The notes: generated by a model from the sequence alone, not told the origin. A stretch of DNA of 64,000 bases from Amycolatopsis sp. NBC_01488 (GCF_036227105.1 NZ_CP109434.1:3352001-3416000), one strand, 5' to 3'; positions 21,586-29,884 are shown, counted from the first letter of the stretch. Program-made: numbers and translations.

Positions 21586-22696
21586 TCGTCCGCTGGATCT
21601 CCGACGCGCCTTCGTAGATGCGGGGCGCCCGGACTTCGCGGTAGAGGTGTTCGAGCAGGTGTCCGCGACGCAGGGCGCGGGCACCGTGCAGCTGCACGGC
21701 GGAGTCGACGACGAACTGGGCGGTTTCCGTGGCGAACAGCTTCGCCATCGCCGCGCGGCCGCCGAGGTTCTGCTCGCCCGCGTCGTACGCGCCCGCCGCC
21801 GCGTAGACCAGGAGCCGCGCGGCTTCCGTGCGCGTCGCCATCTCCGCCAGCGCGTGCGCCACCGCCTGCTGCTTGATCAGTGGGCCACCGAAGGCTTCCC
21901 GCTCGCCCGTGTAGTCCACAGTGGCCTCGAGCGCCGCCTGGGCCATCCCGACGGCGAACGCGCCGACGCTCGGGCGGAACAGGTCGAGCGTCCGCATCGC
22001 CACCGCGAAGCCACGGTTCTCCTCGCCGAGCAACTCCTCGCGCCGGACCTCGACGCCGTCGAACGTGACCGTGCCGATCGGGTGCGGGCTCACCAGGTCC
22101 AGGTGCTCGCCACCGAGCCCCGGCCGGTCAGCGGGGACGACGAACGCGCTGACTCCGCGTGAACCGGCCCCGGGAGTGGTCCGCGCGAAAACCGTGTAGA
22201 AGTCGGCCTCGGGGGCGTTCGAGATCCACATCTTCTCGCCCGTGAGGCGCCAGCCGTCGCCGTCGGGTTCCGCGGCCAGCGACAGCGCGGCCGCGTCGGA
22301 ACCGGCGTCCGGCTCGGTCAGGGCGAACGCCGCCACCGCGTCCCCGGCCGCCACAGCGGGCAGCCACTTCGCGACCTGATCGTCCTGTCCGGACTGGAGG
22401 ATCGGATAACTTCCCAGGCCCTGCAACGCCAACGCGGTCTCGGCCTCGGTGTTCACCGTGGCCAGGTTCTCCCGCAGGATGCACAGGTCGGTCGCGGCCG
22501 CCTGCCGTGACGGCTTGCCGGAAGCGACGCCGGGGAAGAGTCGCGCGAGCAGGCCGAGTGCGCCCATCTCCTTGAGCAGTGGGCGGTTGACCGCACCCTC
22601 CACTCCGGACTCGGCGAGCGGGCGCAGCTGCTCCGAACCCAGCCGCCGCACCTGCGCGGCGAATGCCTGCTGAGCAGGATCGAGGGCGAAAGTCAT
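21530..22696 (-). CDS. Acyl-CoA dehydrogenase
   Basis: This 388-residue flavoprotein has the acyl-CoA dehydrogenase domains in order, with FALTEPDAGSDAA and WISNAPEADFYTVFAR in the middle beta-domain. In the C-terminal helical domain are QLHGARALRRGHLLEHLYREVRAPRIYEGASEIQRTII parts; the G-A-S-E-I motif lies at the usual position near the active site. Its ATG overlaps the TGA of the upstream fused flavoprotein (ATGA), so the two are coupled. It probably oxidises an acyl- or alicyclic-CoA intermediate of the same pathway. The exact acyl group is unknown. Confidence 0.9.
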   Translation of the reverse strand: MTFALDPAQQAFAAQVRRLGSEQLRPLAESGVEGAVNRPLLKEMGALGLLARLFPGVASGKPSRQAAATDLCILRENLATVNTEAETALALQGLGSYPILQSGQDDQVAKWLPAVAAGDAVAAFALTEPDAGSDAAALSLAAEPDGDGWRLTGEKMWISNAPEADFYTVFARTTPGAGSRGVSAFVVPADRPGLGGEHLDLVSPHPIGTVTFDGVEVRREELLGEENRGFAVAMRTLDLFRPSVGAFAVGMAQAALEATVDYTGEREAFGGPLIKQQAVAHALAEMATRTEAARLLVYAAAGAYDAGEQNLGGRAAMAKLFATETAQFVVDSAVQLHGARALRRGHLLEHLYREVRAPRIYEGASEIQRTIIARWLASARAAAPGTAG

Positions 22697-25035
22697 GACG
22701 AAGCTCCCGGTCGCCAGCGGGCATGGGCGGTCCCGGTCGGCCCCGACCGGACGAGGTCGAGCCGCGGTTCCGGGCCGTCGGTGCGGCCGGACTGCGGCTT
22801 CCGGCTGCCCGCGGCGAACGGCTTCGGCCACGGCATCGGGTAGCCCTGCTCGGCCGCCGCGTGTAGTGTCCACTGTGGATCGTAGAGGTGCGTTCGGCCC
22901 AGCGCGCAAAGGTCCGCGCGCCCGGCGAGGATGAGCGAGTTGACGTCGTCGTAGGACGAAATCGCGCCGACGGCGATCACCGCGATGCCGTACTCCTCGC
23001 CGATCTCGTTGCGGATCCGGTCCGCGTACGGCGTCTGGTAGCTGCGGCCGTACTGCGGCTTCTCGTCGCAGACGACCTGGCCGGTCGAGACGTCGATCCC
23101 GGCCGCGCCGTGGGACGCGAAGGCGCGGGCGATCTCGACCGCGTCGTCGGCGTCGATGCCGCCGTCCGCCCAGTCGGTCGCCGAGATCCGGACGGTCATC
23201 GGCCGCTCGGCGGGCCAAGCGGCTCGCACCGCGTCGAAGACTTCGAGTGGGAAACGCAGCCGGTTCTCCAGCGAGCCGCCGTAGTCGTCACTACGCTGGT
23301 TGGTGAGCGGAGAAAGGAACGACGACAGCAGATAGCCGTGCGCGCAATGCAGTTCGAGGACGTCGAACCCGGCGCGAGCGGCCGCCCGCGCACACTCGAC
23401 GAACTCGTCGCGGATCGCGGCCATGTCCGATGTGGACAGTTCGCGCGGGACTTGGTTCCGGTTGGAGTAAGCCAACGCCGAAGGAGCGCAGACTTCCCAG
23501 TTTCCCGACGGGAGCGGCTCGTCGATGCCCTCCCACATGAGCTTCGTCGAGCCCTTGCGCCCCGAGTGTCCCAGTTGGACACCGATGCGCGCCGGAGTCT
23601 GCGCGTGGACGAAGTCGACGATCCGCTTCCACGCTGCTTCCTGTTCCGCGGTGTACAGACCACCGCAGCCGGGCGTGATCCGGCCTTCGGGGGAGACGCA
23701 GACCATCTCGGTCATCACCAGCCCGGCGCCGCCGAGGGCCTTGCTGCCCAGGTGGACCAGGTGGAAGTCGCCCGGCACACCGTCCACAGCGGAGTACATG
23801 TCCATCGGGGACACGACGATCCGGTTGGGCAGCTCCAGCTCGCCGAGCTTGAACGGCTGGAACATCGGCGGCCGCGACGTCGTCCCGAGTGACGTCGCGA
23901 ACCAGTGGTCCAGCTCGGCCGCGAACTCCGGATCGCGCAGGCGGAGGTTGTCGTAGGTGACCCGGCGGCTGCGCGTGAGGATGTTGAACGCGAACTGCGG
24001 CGGTTCCTGGTGGGCGTACTGCGCGATGTTTTCGAACCACTCCAGGCTCGCCTGCGCGGCACGCTGCGTCGACTGGACGACCGGGCGCCGTTCCAGCTCG
24101 TACGCCTTGAGCGCCTCGGCGACGCCGTCGTTTTCGTGCAGGCACGCGGCCAGCGCGAGCGCGTCCTCCATCGCCAGCTTCGTGCCGGAGCCGATCGAAA
24201 AGTGCGCGGTGTGCGCGGCATCGCCGAGGAGGACGACGTTGTCGTGCACCCACGTCTCGCACCGGACGGTGCCGAACGTGACCCACTTCGAGTTGTTCAC
24301 CATGATCCGGTGGTCGCCCAGGACGTCGGCGCACAGCTCGCGGATCAGCGCGATCGACTTCTCGTCGCTCTGACCGGGCGGCAGCGACGTCGCGGCGATC
24401 GGCCCGAACGTCCGCTGCCAGACGTCCTCCTGCACCTCGAGGATGAACGTGCTGCCGTCGCGGCCGTACGGGTAGCCGTGGATCTGCATGATCCCGGCCG
24501 GCGTCTCCAGGACGTAGAACTTGAACGCGTCGAACACCAGGTCCGTGCCGAGCCAGATGTAGCGGCACCGGCGGGTCTCGACGCTCGGCCGGAACGTCTC
24601 GGCGTGCTTCGCGCGCATCGCGGAGTTGACGCCGTCGGCCGCGATGACCAGGTCGTAGCCGGAGAGGTCCGCCGGGGCCTCTTCACGGAAGTGCAGGCCG
24701 ACGCCGAGTTCGGCGCAGCGGCTCTGGAGGATGCCGAGCAGGCGCTTGCGGCTCATCGCCGCGAAGCCGTGGCCGCCGGAGGTGGTGACCGTGCCGCGGT
24801 AGTGGACGTCGATGTCGTCCCAGCGCGCGAACTCGGCGCGCATCGCTTCGTGCACCGCCGCGTCGGCGTGCTCGATGCCGCCGAGCGTCTCGTCGGAGAA
24901 CACGACGCCGAAGCCGAACGTGTCGTCCGGCGCGTTGCGCTCCCAGACGGTGATTTCACGTCCGGGACCGAGTTGTTTCGCCAGCGCGGCGAAGTACAGA
25001 CCCGCCGGGCCGCCACCGATGACCGCGATACGCAC
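22693..25035 (-). CDS. Fused FAD monooxygenase / Old Yellow Enzyme reductase (2-aminobenzoyl-CoA or salicylyl-CoA hydroxylase type)
   Basis: The 780-residue protein joins two flavoenzymes. Residues 1-380 are a class A FAD monooxygenase, with GGGPAGLY at 7-14 and LGDAAHTAHF at about 273-282. Residues about 395-745 are an OYE-type FMN reductase with LGHSGRKGS, CAHGYLLSSFLSP and DYGGSLENR. Databases usually name this architecture bifunctional salicylyl-CoA 5-hydroxylase/oxidoreductase. The same architecture is that of 2-aminobenzoyl-CoA monooxygenase/reductase of Azoarcus, which hydroxylates and then dearomatises the CoA ester. The neighbouring RidA favours the amino substrate (see findings). 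Translation begins at GTG 25035, apparently leaderless. No CoA ligase is visible in the window. Confidence 0.85.
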   Translation of the reverse strand: MRIAVIGGGPAGLYFAALAKQLGPGREITVWERNAPDDTFGFGVVFSDETLGGIEHADAAVHEAMRAEFARWDDIDVHYRGTVTTSGGHGFAAMSRKRLLGILQSRCAELGVGLHFREEAPADLSGYDLVIAADGVNSAMRAKHAETFRPSVETRRCRYIWLGTDLVFDAFKFYVLETPAGIMQIHGYPYGRDGSTFILEVQEDVWQRTFGPIAATSLPPGQSDEKSIALIRELCADVLGDHRIMVNNSKWVTFGTVRCETWVHDNVVLLGDAAHTAHFSIGSGTKLAMEDALALAACLHENDGVAEALKAYELERRPVVQSTQRAAQASLEWFENIAQYAHQEPPQFAFNILTRSRRVTYDNLRLRDPEFAAELDHWFATSLGTTSRPPMFQPFKLGELELPNRIVVSPMDMYSAVDGVPGDFHLVHLGSKALGGAGLVMTEMVCVSPEGRITPGCGGLYTAEQEAAWKRIVDFVHAQTPARIGVQLGHSGRKGSTKLMWEGIDEPLPSGNWEVCAPSALAYSNRNQVPRELSTSDMAAIRDEFVECARAAARAGFDVLELHCAHGYLLSSFLSPLTNQRSDDYGGSLENRLRFPLEVFDAVRAAWPAERPMTVRISATDWADGGIDADDAVEIARAFASHGAAGIDVSTGQVVCDEKPQYGRSYQTPYADRIRNEIGEEYGIAVIAVGAISSYDDVNSLILAGRADLCALGRTHLYDPQWTLHAAAEQGYPMPWPKPFAAGSRKPQSGRTDGPEPRLDLVRSGPTGTAHARWRPGASS

Positions 25036-25042
25036 GCCGTCC

Positions 25043-25072
25043 AGGGTATGTCGTCAGCGGTACGACCGTCAA
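25043..25072 (-). promoter_or_regulatory. Leaderless promoter of the fused flavoprotein gene
   Basis: On the minus strand, TTGACG (25072-25067) and TACCCT (25048-25043) are 18 bases apart. The -10 ends 7 bases before the GTG, so transcription should start at or next to the start codon. No ribosome-binding sequence is present, which agrees. Confidence 0.65.
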
Positions 25073-25102
25073 TAAGGCGAAAGATGGCGTACGGTGTCCC
25101 GC

Positions 25103-25501
25103 ATGGAACGCATCAACCCGCCGGAGCTGGGCAAGCCGTCCGGGTTCTCGCACGCGGTGGTGGCCGAGGGCCGCGTCGTCTTCCTCGCCGGGCAGACCGC
25201 GCTGGACGCGTCGAACGAGATCGTCGGCGACGGGGTCGTCGAGCAGTTCGAACGCGCGCTCGGCAATCTGCTGACGTCGCTGCGCGCGGCGGGCGGAACG
25301 CCGGAAGACCTGTGCAGCGTGACGATCTACATCGTCGACATGGCCGACTACCGGGCCCACGCGCGCGAGATCGGCCGGGTCTGGAAGCGGCTCGCGGGGA
25401 CGGAGTACCCGGCGATGGCCGGCATCGGCGTCGACCGGCTCTGGGACGACGAGGCCCTCGTCGAGGTGCAGGGCTTCGCCGTCGTCCCCGCTCGTGAGTG
25501 A
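25103..25501 (+). CDS. RidA family (YjgF/YER057c/UK114) enamine/imine deaminase
   Basis: The protein (132 residues) has the RidA fold signatures HAVVAEGRVVFLAGQTALD, QFERALGNLLTSLRAAG and DLCSVTIYIVD. A C-terminal ALVEVQGFAVV replaces the usual IEIEAVA. RidA proteins hydrolyse reactive enamines and imines; the canonical catalytic Arg is not in its usual place, so this is an Rid subgroup other than RidA itself. ATG 25103 is preceded by TACGGT (25090-25095) with 7 bases between, consistent with a leaderless transcript. It is divergent from the fused flavoprotein. Its last two codons and stop come from a dispersed palindromic repeat. Confidence 0.85.
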   Translation: MERINPPELGKPSGFSHAVVAEGRVVFLAGQTALDASNEIVGDGVVEQFERALGNLLTSLRAAGGTPEDLCSVTIYIVDMADYRAHAREIGRVWKRLAGTEYPAMAGIGVDRLWDDEALVEVQGFAVVPARE

Positions 25502-25535
25502 GAAACAGTGTGCTAACCCTGTTTCTCACTCACGA
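25492..25535. repeat. Dispersed 44-bp palindromic element, copy 1 (bidirectional terminator)
   Basis: TCGTGAGTGAGAAACAG and its perfect complement flank a 10-base loop. The RidA stop codon TGA (25499-25501) lies inside the left arm. A second copy at 48586-48629 has identical arms. Both sit between convergent genes, so the hairpin can terminate transcription from both sides. Confidence 0.9.
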
Positions 25536-25551
25536 CCACTTGCGCCGGGAC

Positions 25552-26406
25552 TCAGCCGAAGCTGATCGACTTCGCGACGAACGCGCGGGCCGGGCCCTCC
25601 AGCCGCGCGTGCAGTTCGAAGAACACCTCGGCCGCGCGGATGCCCGACCAGTCGCCGGGCAGGAACTCCGCGGGCAGGCCGGGGTCGAGGTAGGGCATCC
25701 GCCGCCAGCCGGTCAGCACGCGGACGTAGTCGGCGAAGGCCTCTTCGTCGGCGACGGACTTGCGGCGCTGCCAGCGGCGCAAAGCGGGGCCGTGCTCGTC
25801 GAGGAACGTCGTGTACAGCTCGTCGAGCCGGTCGAGGTCCCACCAGTCGCGGACTTTCGCGCGGACGTCGCCGAAGGCCAGGTGGTCGGCGCGGAACAGG
25901 TCGGCGTACCCGGCCAGGCCGAGCCGGGTGAGCGCCTCGGCGGTCGTCGCGTGCAGGTGCGCCGGCGCGATCCAGACGCCGGACGCGGCGGTGCCGAACC
26001 CCATCCGGGCGAGCTGGGTGCGCAGCAGGTGACGCTTGTGCCGCTCGGTCTCCGGCACCGAAAACACCGCGAGCAGCCAGCCGTCCGCCGCCGTCGCGCG
26101 CCCGCGGCGGAAGATCCGCTCGTCACCCTCGCGCAGGATCTCGCGCGCGTCGTCGGACAGCTCGTACCCCGCCGTCGCGCCACGGCGCACCGCTTCGAGG
26201 ATCCCGCGCCGCTTCAGCCGCGAGATCGACGAGCGCACCGCGGGCTCGTCGACGCCGACGGCGGCCAGCAGGTCGATCAGCGAGGCGACCGAGAGCCAGC
26301 CGCCTTCGGTGCGCGAGTAGAGGCCGTACACCGTCACGATGAGCTGGCGAGGCTGGGCCGCACGGCCGGAGCCGTCCAGTTCGGTTGCCTCGGGTACGGC
26401 CGTCAT
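25552..26406 (-). CDS. PaaX family transcriptional repressor
   Basis: The 284-residue protein has a winged-helix N-terminus (PRQLIVTVYGLYSRTEGGWL, SVASLIDLLAAVGVDEPAVR, SSISRLKRRGIL, about residues 20-75). The PaaX central and C-terminal domains follow (RHKRHLLRTQLARMGFGTAASG, SGVWIAPAHL, RMPYLDPGLPAEFLPGDWSG). PaaX-type repressors respond to aryl-CoA thioesters such as phenylacetyl-CoA, so this one probably senses the aryl-CoA substrate of the adjacent flavoprotein module. It is convergent with RidA across the palindromic repeat. Its start region carries the left copy of a 21-bp direct repeat, and the DNA upstream of its own start has been replaced by an inserted island. Confidence 0.88.
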   Translation of the reverse strand: MTAVPEATELDGSGRAAQPRQLIVTVYGLYSRTEGGWLSVASLIDLLAAVGVDEPAVRSSISRLKRRGILEAVRRGATAGYELSDDAREILREGDERIFRRGRATAADGWLLAVFSVPETERHKRHLLRTQLARMGFGTAASGVWIAPAHLHATTAEALTRLGLAGYADLFRADHLAFGDVRAKVRDWWDLDRLDELYTTFLDEHGPALRRWQRRKSVADEEAFADYVRVLTGWRRMPYLDPGLPAEFLPGDWSGIRAAEVFFELHARLEGPARAFVAKSISFG

Positions 26407-26420
26407 CGGGCCACAATAAC
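26400..26420. repeat. 21-bp direct repeat, left copy (candidate attL)
   Basis: This sequence, ending GGGCCACAATAAC, is repeated exactly at 29864-29884 in the same orientation, 3464 bases away. It covers the PaaX start codon and upstream bases. An integrase-like remnant abuts it on the inner side, as expected for an attachment site. Confidence 0.75.
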
Positions 26421-26537
26421 GAACCCTGGCGCACCTGGGGATACGCGTTGGGCAGCAGTTCGAGATCGGCGTGGCCCATCGACCGCTTGACGGCCACCAC
26501 GTCCGCCGCGCCGTCGATGGCCCGTGTGGCGTAGCCG
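26421..26537 (-). pseudogene. Tyrosine recombinase/integrase C-terminal remnant
   Basis: On the minus strand this stretch encodes YATRAIDGAADVVAVKRSMG followed by HADLELLPNAYPQV. It resembles the end of tyrosine integrases (ATxxI..GADxxxVxxxLGHA.......Y), with a GHAD histidine and a Tyr ten residues later. There is no start codon and the catalytic Arg boxes are missing. The fragment begins beside the PadR gene end and reads toward the left direct repeat. It is probably what remains of the enzyme that inserted the island. The similarity is short, so confidence is moderate. Confidence 0.5.
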
Positions 26538-26777
26538 CTACGGCTTGGCGAGCTCGCGCCGACCCTCGTCGGTAAGTACGTAGTAGCGGTGGGTCTTGTC
26601 GGGTTCGTCCCACCCGCCCGTGAGCCAGCCGCGTTGCTCGAGCGTGTCCAGCATCGGGTAGAGCCGCCTGCTGTGCACCTGCGCAGCGCGGCGCAGGTCC
26701 TCGGGATAGAAGCGGGCCTCGGCAGCCCCTTTGAGCAGTACCGTCACCAGCCTGCGCATTTCCCGGGTCGACCGCAT
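26538..26777 (-). CDS. PadR-like winged-helix regulator, small
   Basis: This 79-residue protein has a PadR-type helix-wing core. It runs from RFYPEDLRRAAQVHSRRLYPMLDTLEQRG, where the recognition helix is found, to a wing containing THRYYVLTDEGRREL. It lacks the C-terminal dimerisation helices of full PadR proteins, as is common for short actinobacterial versions. ATG 26777 is the start; no strong ribosome-binding site is seen. It lies inside the putative island and its target is unknown. Confidence 0.75.
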   Translation of the reverse strand: MRSTREMRRLVTVLLKGAAEARFYPEDLRRAAQVHSRRLYPMLDTLEQRGWLTGGWDEPDKTHRYYVLTDEGRRELAKP

Positions 26778-27247
26778 GGCTCGATCCTAGCTCTCGTCGT
26801 CCCGCGCGGGCGGTCCCAGCGACCAGCGGAACAGGCTCGATCGGTAGCCGGCGCCGGGATGGGTCGGGCCGGTCGGCTGCGGCGGGGGGTGGCTTCCCGC
26901 CGAGCCGCCGAAGGCCACGTTGCCTGCCTGGCCACCGGCGAGGCAGCTGCGGCGGTCGCGTCGGCGAGATCTCGGCCTCTTCGGCATTGGCGTCTCCTAC
27001 CGCTTCGGCGGTTTCGGCTGGATGGGCCGGGGCTGCGGGCCGGGGTTGTCACGGGTGGGTGATGTGGGCGTGTCCTTGCCCGGTCCCGGCCTTGTCGGTC
27101 CTGGTCCAGCGGGGTTGCGCGGCATTGACCGTCCTTCGGTTCAGGGCGTGGGCACGCGCACCCGATCTCGCCGCGCACTGCACGGTGGGGGCGGCGATCT
27201 GGAACCCGGCCGGCGCGCGGGGGAGGGCGAGCGCGCCGGCCGGGGGC
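26778..27247. other. Intergenic stretch in the island, no supported gene
   Basis: Reading frames on both strands here are Pro/Arg/Ala-rich and share no recognisable motif. The only structure found is the terminator at its right end. Confidence 0.5.
27205..27244 (-). terminator. Hairpin after the 72-residue hypothetical gene
   Basis: CCCGGCCGGCGCGC and its exact complement are separated by 12 bases, directly after the stop at 27248 on the minus strand. Confidence 0.7.
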
Positions 27248-27466
27248 CTATCGAGGTTCGGCGGGATCGAGCGCCCGGCCGTCGAGTTCAGTCGCGCGTG
27301 CGGCCAGCTCGGCGCCGATGCCGACGAGCTGGCGGCCGAGCATGCGAAGCCCGTCCGCGTAGGCGGCGTCATCGGGCTGCAGGTTCAGCAACTCGACAGT
27401 CACGCGCCCGATCTCGGTGTTCACCTTCGCCAGCCCCGCGAGCAGCCGGCGGTCACGCGCGTGCAT
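27248..27466 (-). CDS. Small hypothetical protein (72 residues)
   Basis: The protein is helical and acidic, with no transmembrane segment or known motif (LLAGLAKVNTEIGRVTVELL, LRMLGRQLVGIGAELAARAT). The pattern suggests a short coiled coil. Its ATG overlaps the end of the upstream reading frame (stop at 27453), which implies coupled translation with that gene. A strong hairpin follows the stop. I do not recognise the family. Confidence 0.6.
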   Translation of the reverse strand: MHARDRRLLAGLAKVNTEIGRVTVELLNLQPDDAAYADGLRMLGRQLVGIGAELAARATELDGRALDPAEPR

Positions 27467-27841
27467 CGCGGGTCACCACCTCGAACAGGTTGCCCACGAA
27501 CACGCCGCCGAACTCAGTTCCGGCTCGTGGGTGCGGGATGGCGGCCCAGCCGTGCGCACCGCACGCGGGGCACGTCCCGGCGCTGTTCGGCCGAGGGCCG
27601 GAACCGGCCGGGGATCGATGCTCTCCCGGTGGTGTTCGAGTGGGAAGCGAGCGCCGAGCAGACACCACGGCCGCAGCAGTTCCAGCCGCAGGTTCGCCAG
27701 CTCGGTGACCCGGTACAGGTGCGCCCACCCGTCCGCCTCGAACAGGTGCCACTCCCACCGGTTGCGCGCCGAAAGGACCAGGTGGGCGTCGGCGGCCGCT
27801 CGTCGTCGGTTGCTCGTCGTTCGGTCCTCGTGAGCAATCAC
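27453..27841 (-). pseudogene. Hypothetical zinc-ribbon-like gene with an internal frameshift
   Basis: Two frames look coding in series. The first (from GTG 27841) reads HLVLSARNRWEWHLFEADGW, then LYRVTELANLRLELLRPWCLLGARFPLEHH in shorter pieces. After about 27620-27640 a second frame gives GTCPACGAHGWAAIPHP and FGGVFVGNLFEVVTRDARA, with a CxxC half of a zinc ribbon. The second frame ends at 27453 and overlaps the start of the 72-residue gene, which supports it as the true 3' end. A single indel would join them. It may be decay within the island or an assembly error. Confidence 0.55.
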
Positions 27842-27974
27842 GTCCCGTCGTGTTTTGGCTGTTCAGAGGCGGTCCCGCAACCCCGGTAATGACGCTACGA
27901 TCAGCGGGGAGAGGGCAGAACGGACCGCGAGTACGGGTGTGGTCCGTGGGGAATGGGCCAGACCGGGAGCGTCC

Positions 27975-29059
27975 GTGAGTGGAAGATCGGCAACGCTGAC
28001 CGGGAGTCAGGGTTCCCGTTCGACGGGCATCGTGTCCGGCTACGCTCTCAAGCTCGCGCGCCAAGCCGCGGGGTTTACGCAAGAGCGGTTCGCGGAATCT
28101 CTCACGGTGGACGTGAGCACCATTCAAGGGTGGGAATCGGGGCGGCGTCCGCTCGCCGCGATGAACGCGGGTGACTTCGTCCGGCTGTGTGCCCGACTGC
28201 CCCGGCTCGGTGCACCCCCGGCCACGGGCCGGCACCTGCGCGCAGCCGTTGAGGCCGATCTGGTCCTCTCGACCGGGGTCACCGCCGGAAGCGCATGGGT
28301 CGACCCCGGCATGCACCCGCTCGCCACGAGCGTGCACCGCAAGACGCTCACCAACCTGATCACGTGGCCGTTCACCGGGCACCTACCGCCGGAGCTGAAC
28401 GCCTTCGCATCGAAGGTGCCCCGCCGCGGACCCGTCGCGCCCGGCCCCATGCTGAGTGTCGACGAGCGAACCCGGTTCTTCGATCATCTGATGACCGTCG
28501 CGGAACGCGGCGTACACCCCGACGAGGCACTATTACGCCGACAAGCGGTGTACCTGCTCGGCTTCGACGAACGCGACCAGACAGCCGAATGGCTGCGCGA
28601 CGAATGGAAAAGCGCGGGGCGTCGGCCGATCGCCGACGGCGACGTGACCAACTTGCTCGAAGCCCGCTCCGCGTCGGTCGCGCTGGCCTCGACCGGCGAC
28701 GGCACCCACCTACACGACTTCGTCGCGCGCACCACGGACACGCGCGCCGAGCTGGCGAACCTCAACTACTGGGCGCACTGGATCGGCGAACTCGGCGATG
28801 ATCAGGCCAACGACAGGTTCATGGTTGAAGACGACACCAAAGCCTGGTCCGGCGTGCGGCTCTTTCACCACCTGGTCAGCCGTCTTGATCCGTTCTCGCC
28901 ACACCTGCCGCTGAACCTGCACACCGTGCACACTCTGGTGGCCAGCCGTCCCGCGCTGCTGGCCGAACGGTCCTCGGCCCGCGACGCACTGGCCGGGGCT
29001 CTGGACCTACTCACCGCCGGCGACGTACTAACTACGCACTCCGTCTCGCCGACCGCTAG
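27975..29059 (+). CDS. XRE family helix-turn-helix protein with a C-terminal frameshift
   Basis: The N-terminus has an XRE helix-turn-helix (YALKLARQAAGFTQERFAES, then LTVDVSTIQGWESGRRPL). A long helical region follows (about residues 60-350), as in actinobacterial transcriptional regulators of this type. GTG 27975 is preceded by GGGAGC. As read, the frame does not stop near the expected end but runs to 29417 across the HD gene, giving a nonsense tail. In another frame the bases just after 29026 encode TNYALRLADR and stop at 29059, a natural ending 12 bases before the HD start. One extra base near 29026 would restore it. The gene is divergent from the frameshifted zinc-ribbon-like gene. Confidence 0.7.
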
Positions 29060-29071
29060 GGAGAACACCTC

Positions 29072-29851
29072 ATGCCAGACGAGCCCGCCGCTCTCGCCGC
29101 GTTCGGCTACGAACTCGGCTTGCTCAAGCGCATCCGGCGCGCGGGGTGGTGGCACGTCGGCGTCCGTGATCCTGAATCGGTCGCCGAGCACAGCTTGCGC
29201 ACCGCTCAGATCGCGGCTCTGCTCGCCGCGGAGGAAGGCGCAAGTCCTGAGCGGGCCGCGTTCCTCGCGCTCTGGCACGACACACAGGAGACCCGAACCG
29301 GGGACATTCCGCACACTGCGGCCAAGTACCTGGGCAAGCCCAACCCGCGCGAGATCACCGCCGACCAGACGGCTGCCCTGCCAACGGGCTCCCGCGAACT
29401 CGTCCGGGCCGCAGTAGACGAGTACGAGGCAAGGGAGACCCTTGAAGCACGGTGCGCGAAGGACGCGGACAAGCTCGAAATGCTGCTTCAAGCCGTCGAG
29501 TACCGGGAGACCGGAGTTGAGCGCGTCGCCGGATGGATCGACTCCGCCCGCAAAGGACTCGCGACCGAGACCGCTCGACGTATCGCCGAGGTAGCCGGCA
29601 CCCGTCGCCGCTCGCTTGCCGGGACCGTTGAGCTTCCGCCATCAGTAAGCAAGCCGCGGGCGGGCGGGCCGGCCGCCGCGAGCTGCCGCCGTGCCGCGCA
29701 ATGCTCGAATGCCGTGCAGCCGACCACTGCTCGGCACGTCGCCTTTGCGGGCCTCGAGGTAGAGCGCGCCGCGGCCGCGTTCGTGTGGGAGCGCATTGGG
29801 GCCTCTCGTAGTAGGCCCTTCGTCCCACGATCATCGCGTTCCCGCTGGTAG
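29072..29851 (+). CDS. HD-domain phosphohydrolase, YfbR/HDDC2 (5'-deoxynucleotidase) type
   Basis: The metal-binding HD residues are visible: H in SVAEHSLRTAQ, HD in ALWHDTQETRTGDIPH, and the final Asp in CAKDADKLEMLLQAVEY. These are the HDDC2/YfbR pattern of dNMP phosphatases. The catalytic part covers about residues 1-175 of 259. The last 80 or so residues have no motif and biased composition, so the natural stop may have been lost near the island's right border. ATG 29072 follows GGAGAACACC. It is adjacent to the XRE gene and probably co-transcribed with it. Confidence 0.8.
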   Translation: MPDEPAALAAFGYELGLLKRIRRAGWWHVGVRDPESVAEHSLRTAQIAALLAAEEGASPERAAFLALWHDTQETRTGDIPHTAAKYLGKPNPREITADQTAALPTGSRELVRAAVDEYEARETLEARCAKDADKLEMLLQAVEYRETGVERVAGWIDSARKGLATETARRIAEVAGTRRRSLAGTVELPPSVSKPRAGGPAAASCRRAAQCSNAVQPTTARHVAFAGLEVERAAAAFVWERIGASRSRPFVPRSSRSRW

Positions 29852-29863
29852 CGGCCAGAGGCC

Positions 29864-29884
29864 CCGTCATCGGGCCACAATAAC
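29864..29884. repeat. 21-bp direct repeat, right copy (candidate attR)
   Basis: This is identical to 26400-26420. Joining the DNA to the left of the left copy with that to the right of this copy would give a simple divergent PaaX-GNAT spacer, so this is probably the original promoter-side sequence. Confidence 0.75.

Noticed and set aside
26778-27247. Possible small genes between PadR and the 72-residue gene
   Set aside because: All frames are Pro/Arg-rich with no ribosome-binding site or recognisable motif.
29060-29417. Continuation of the XRE reading frame across the HD-domain gene
   Set aside because: The translated tail is low-complexity Ser/Arg/Pro, and the HD frame is clearly the coding one. 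The natural XRE ending is visible in another frame at 29059.
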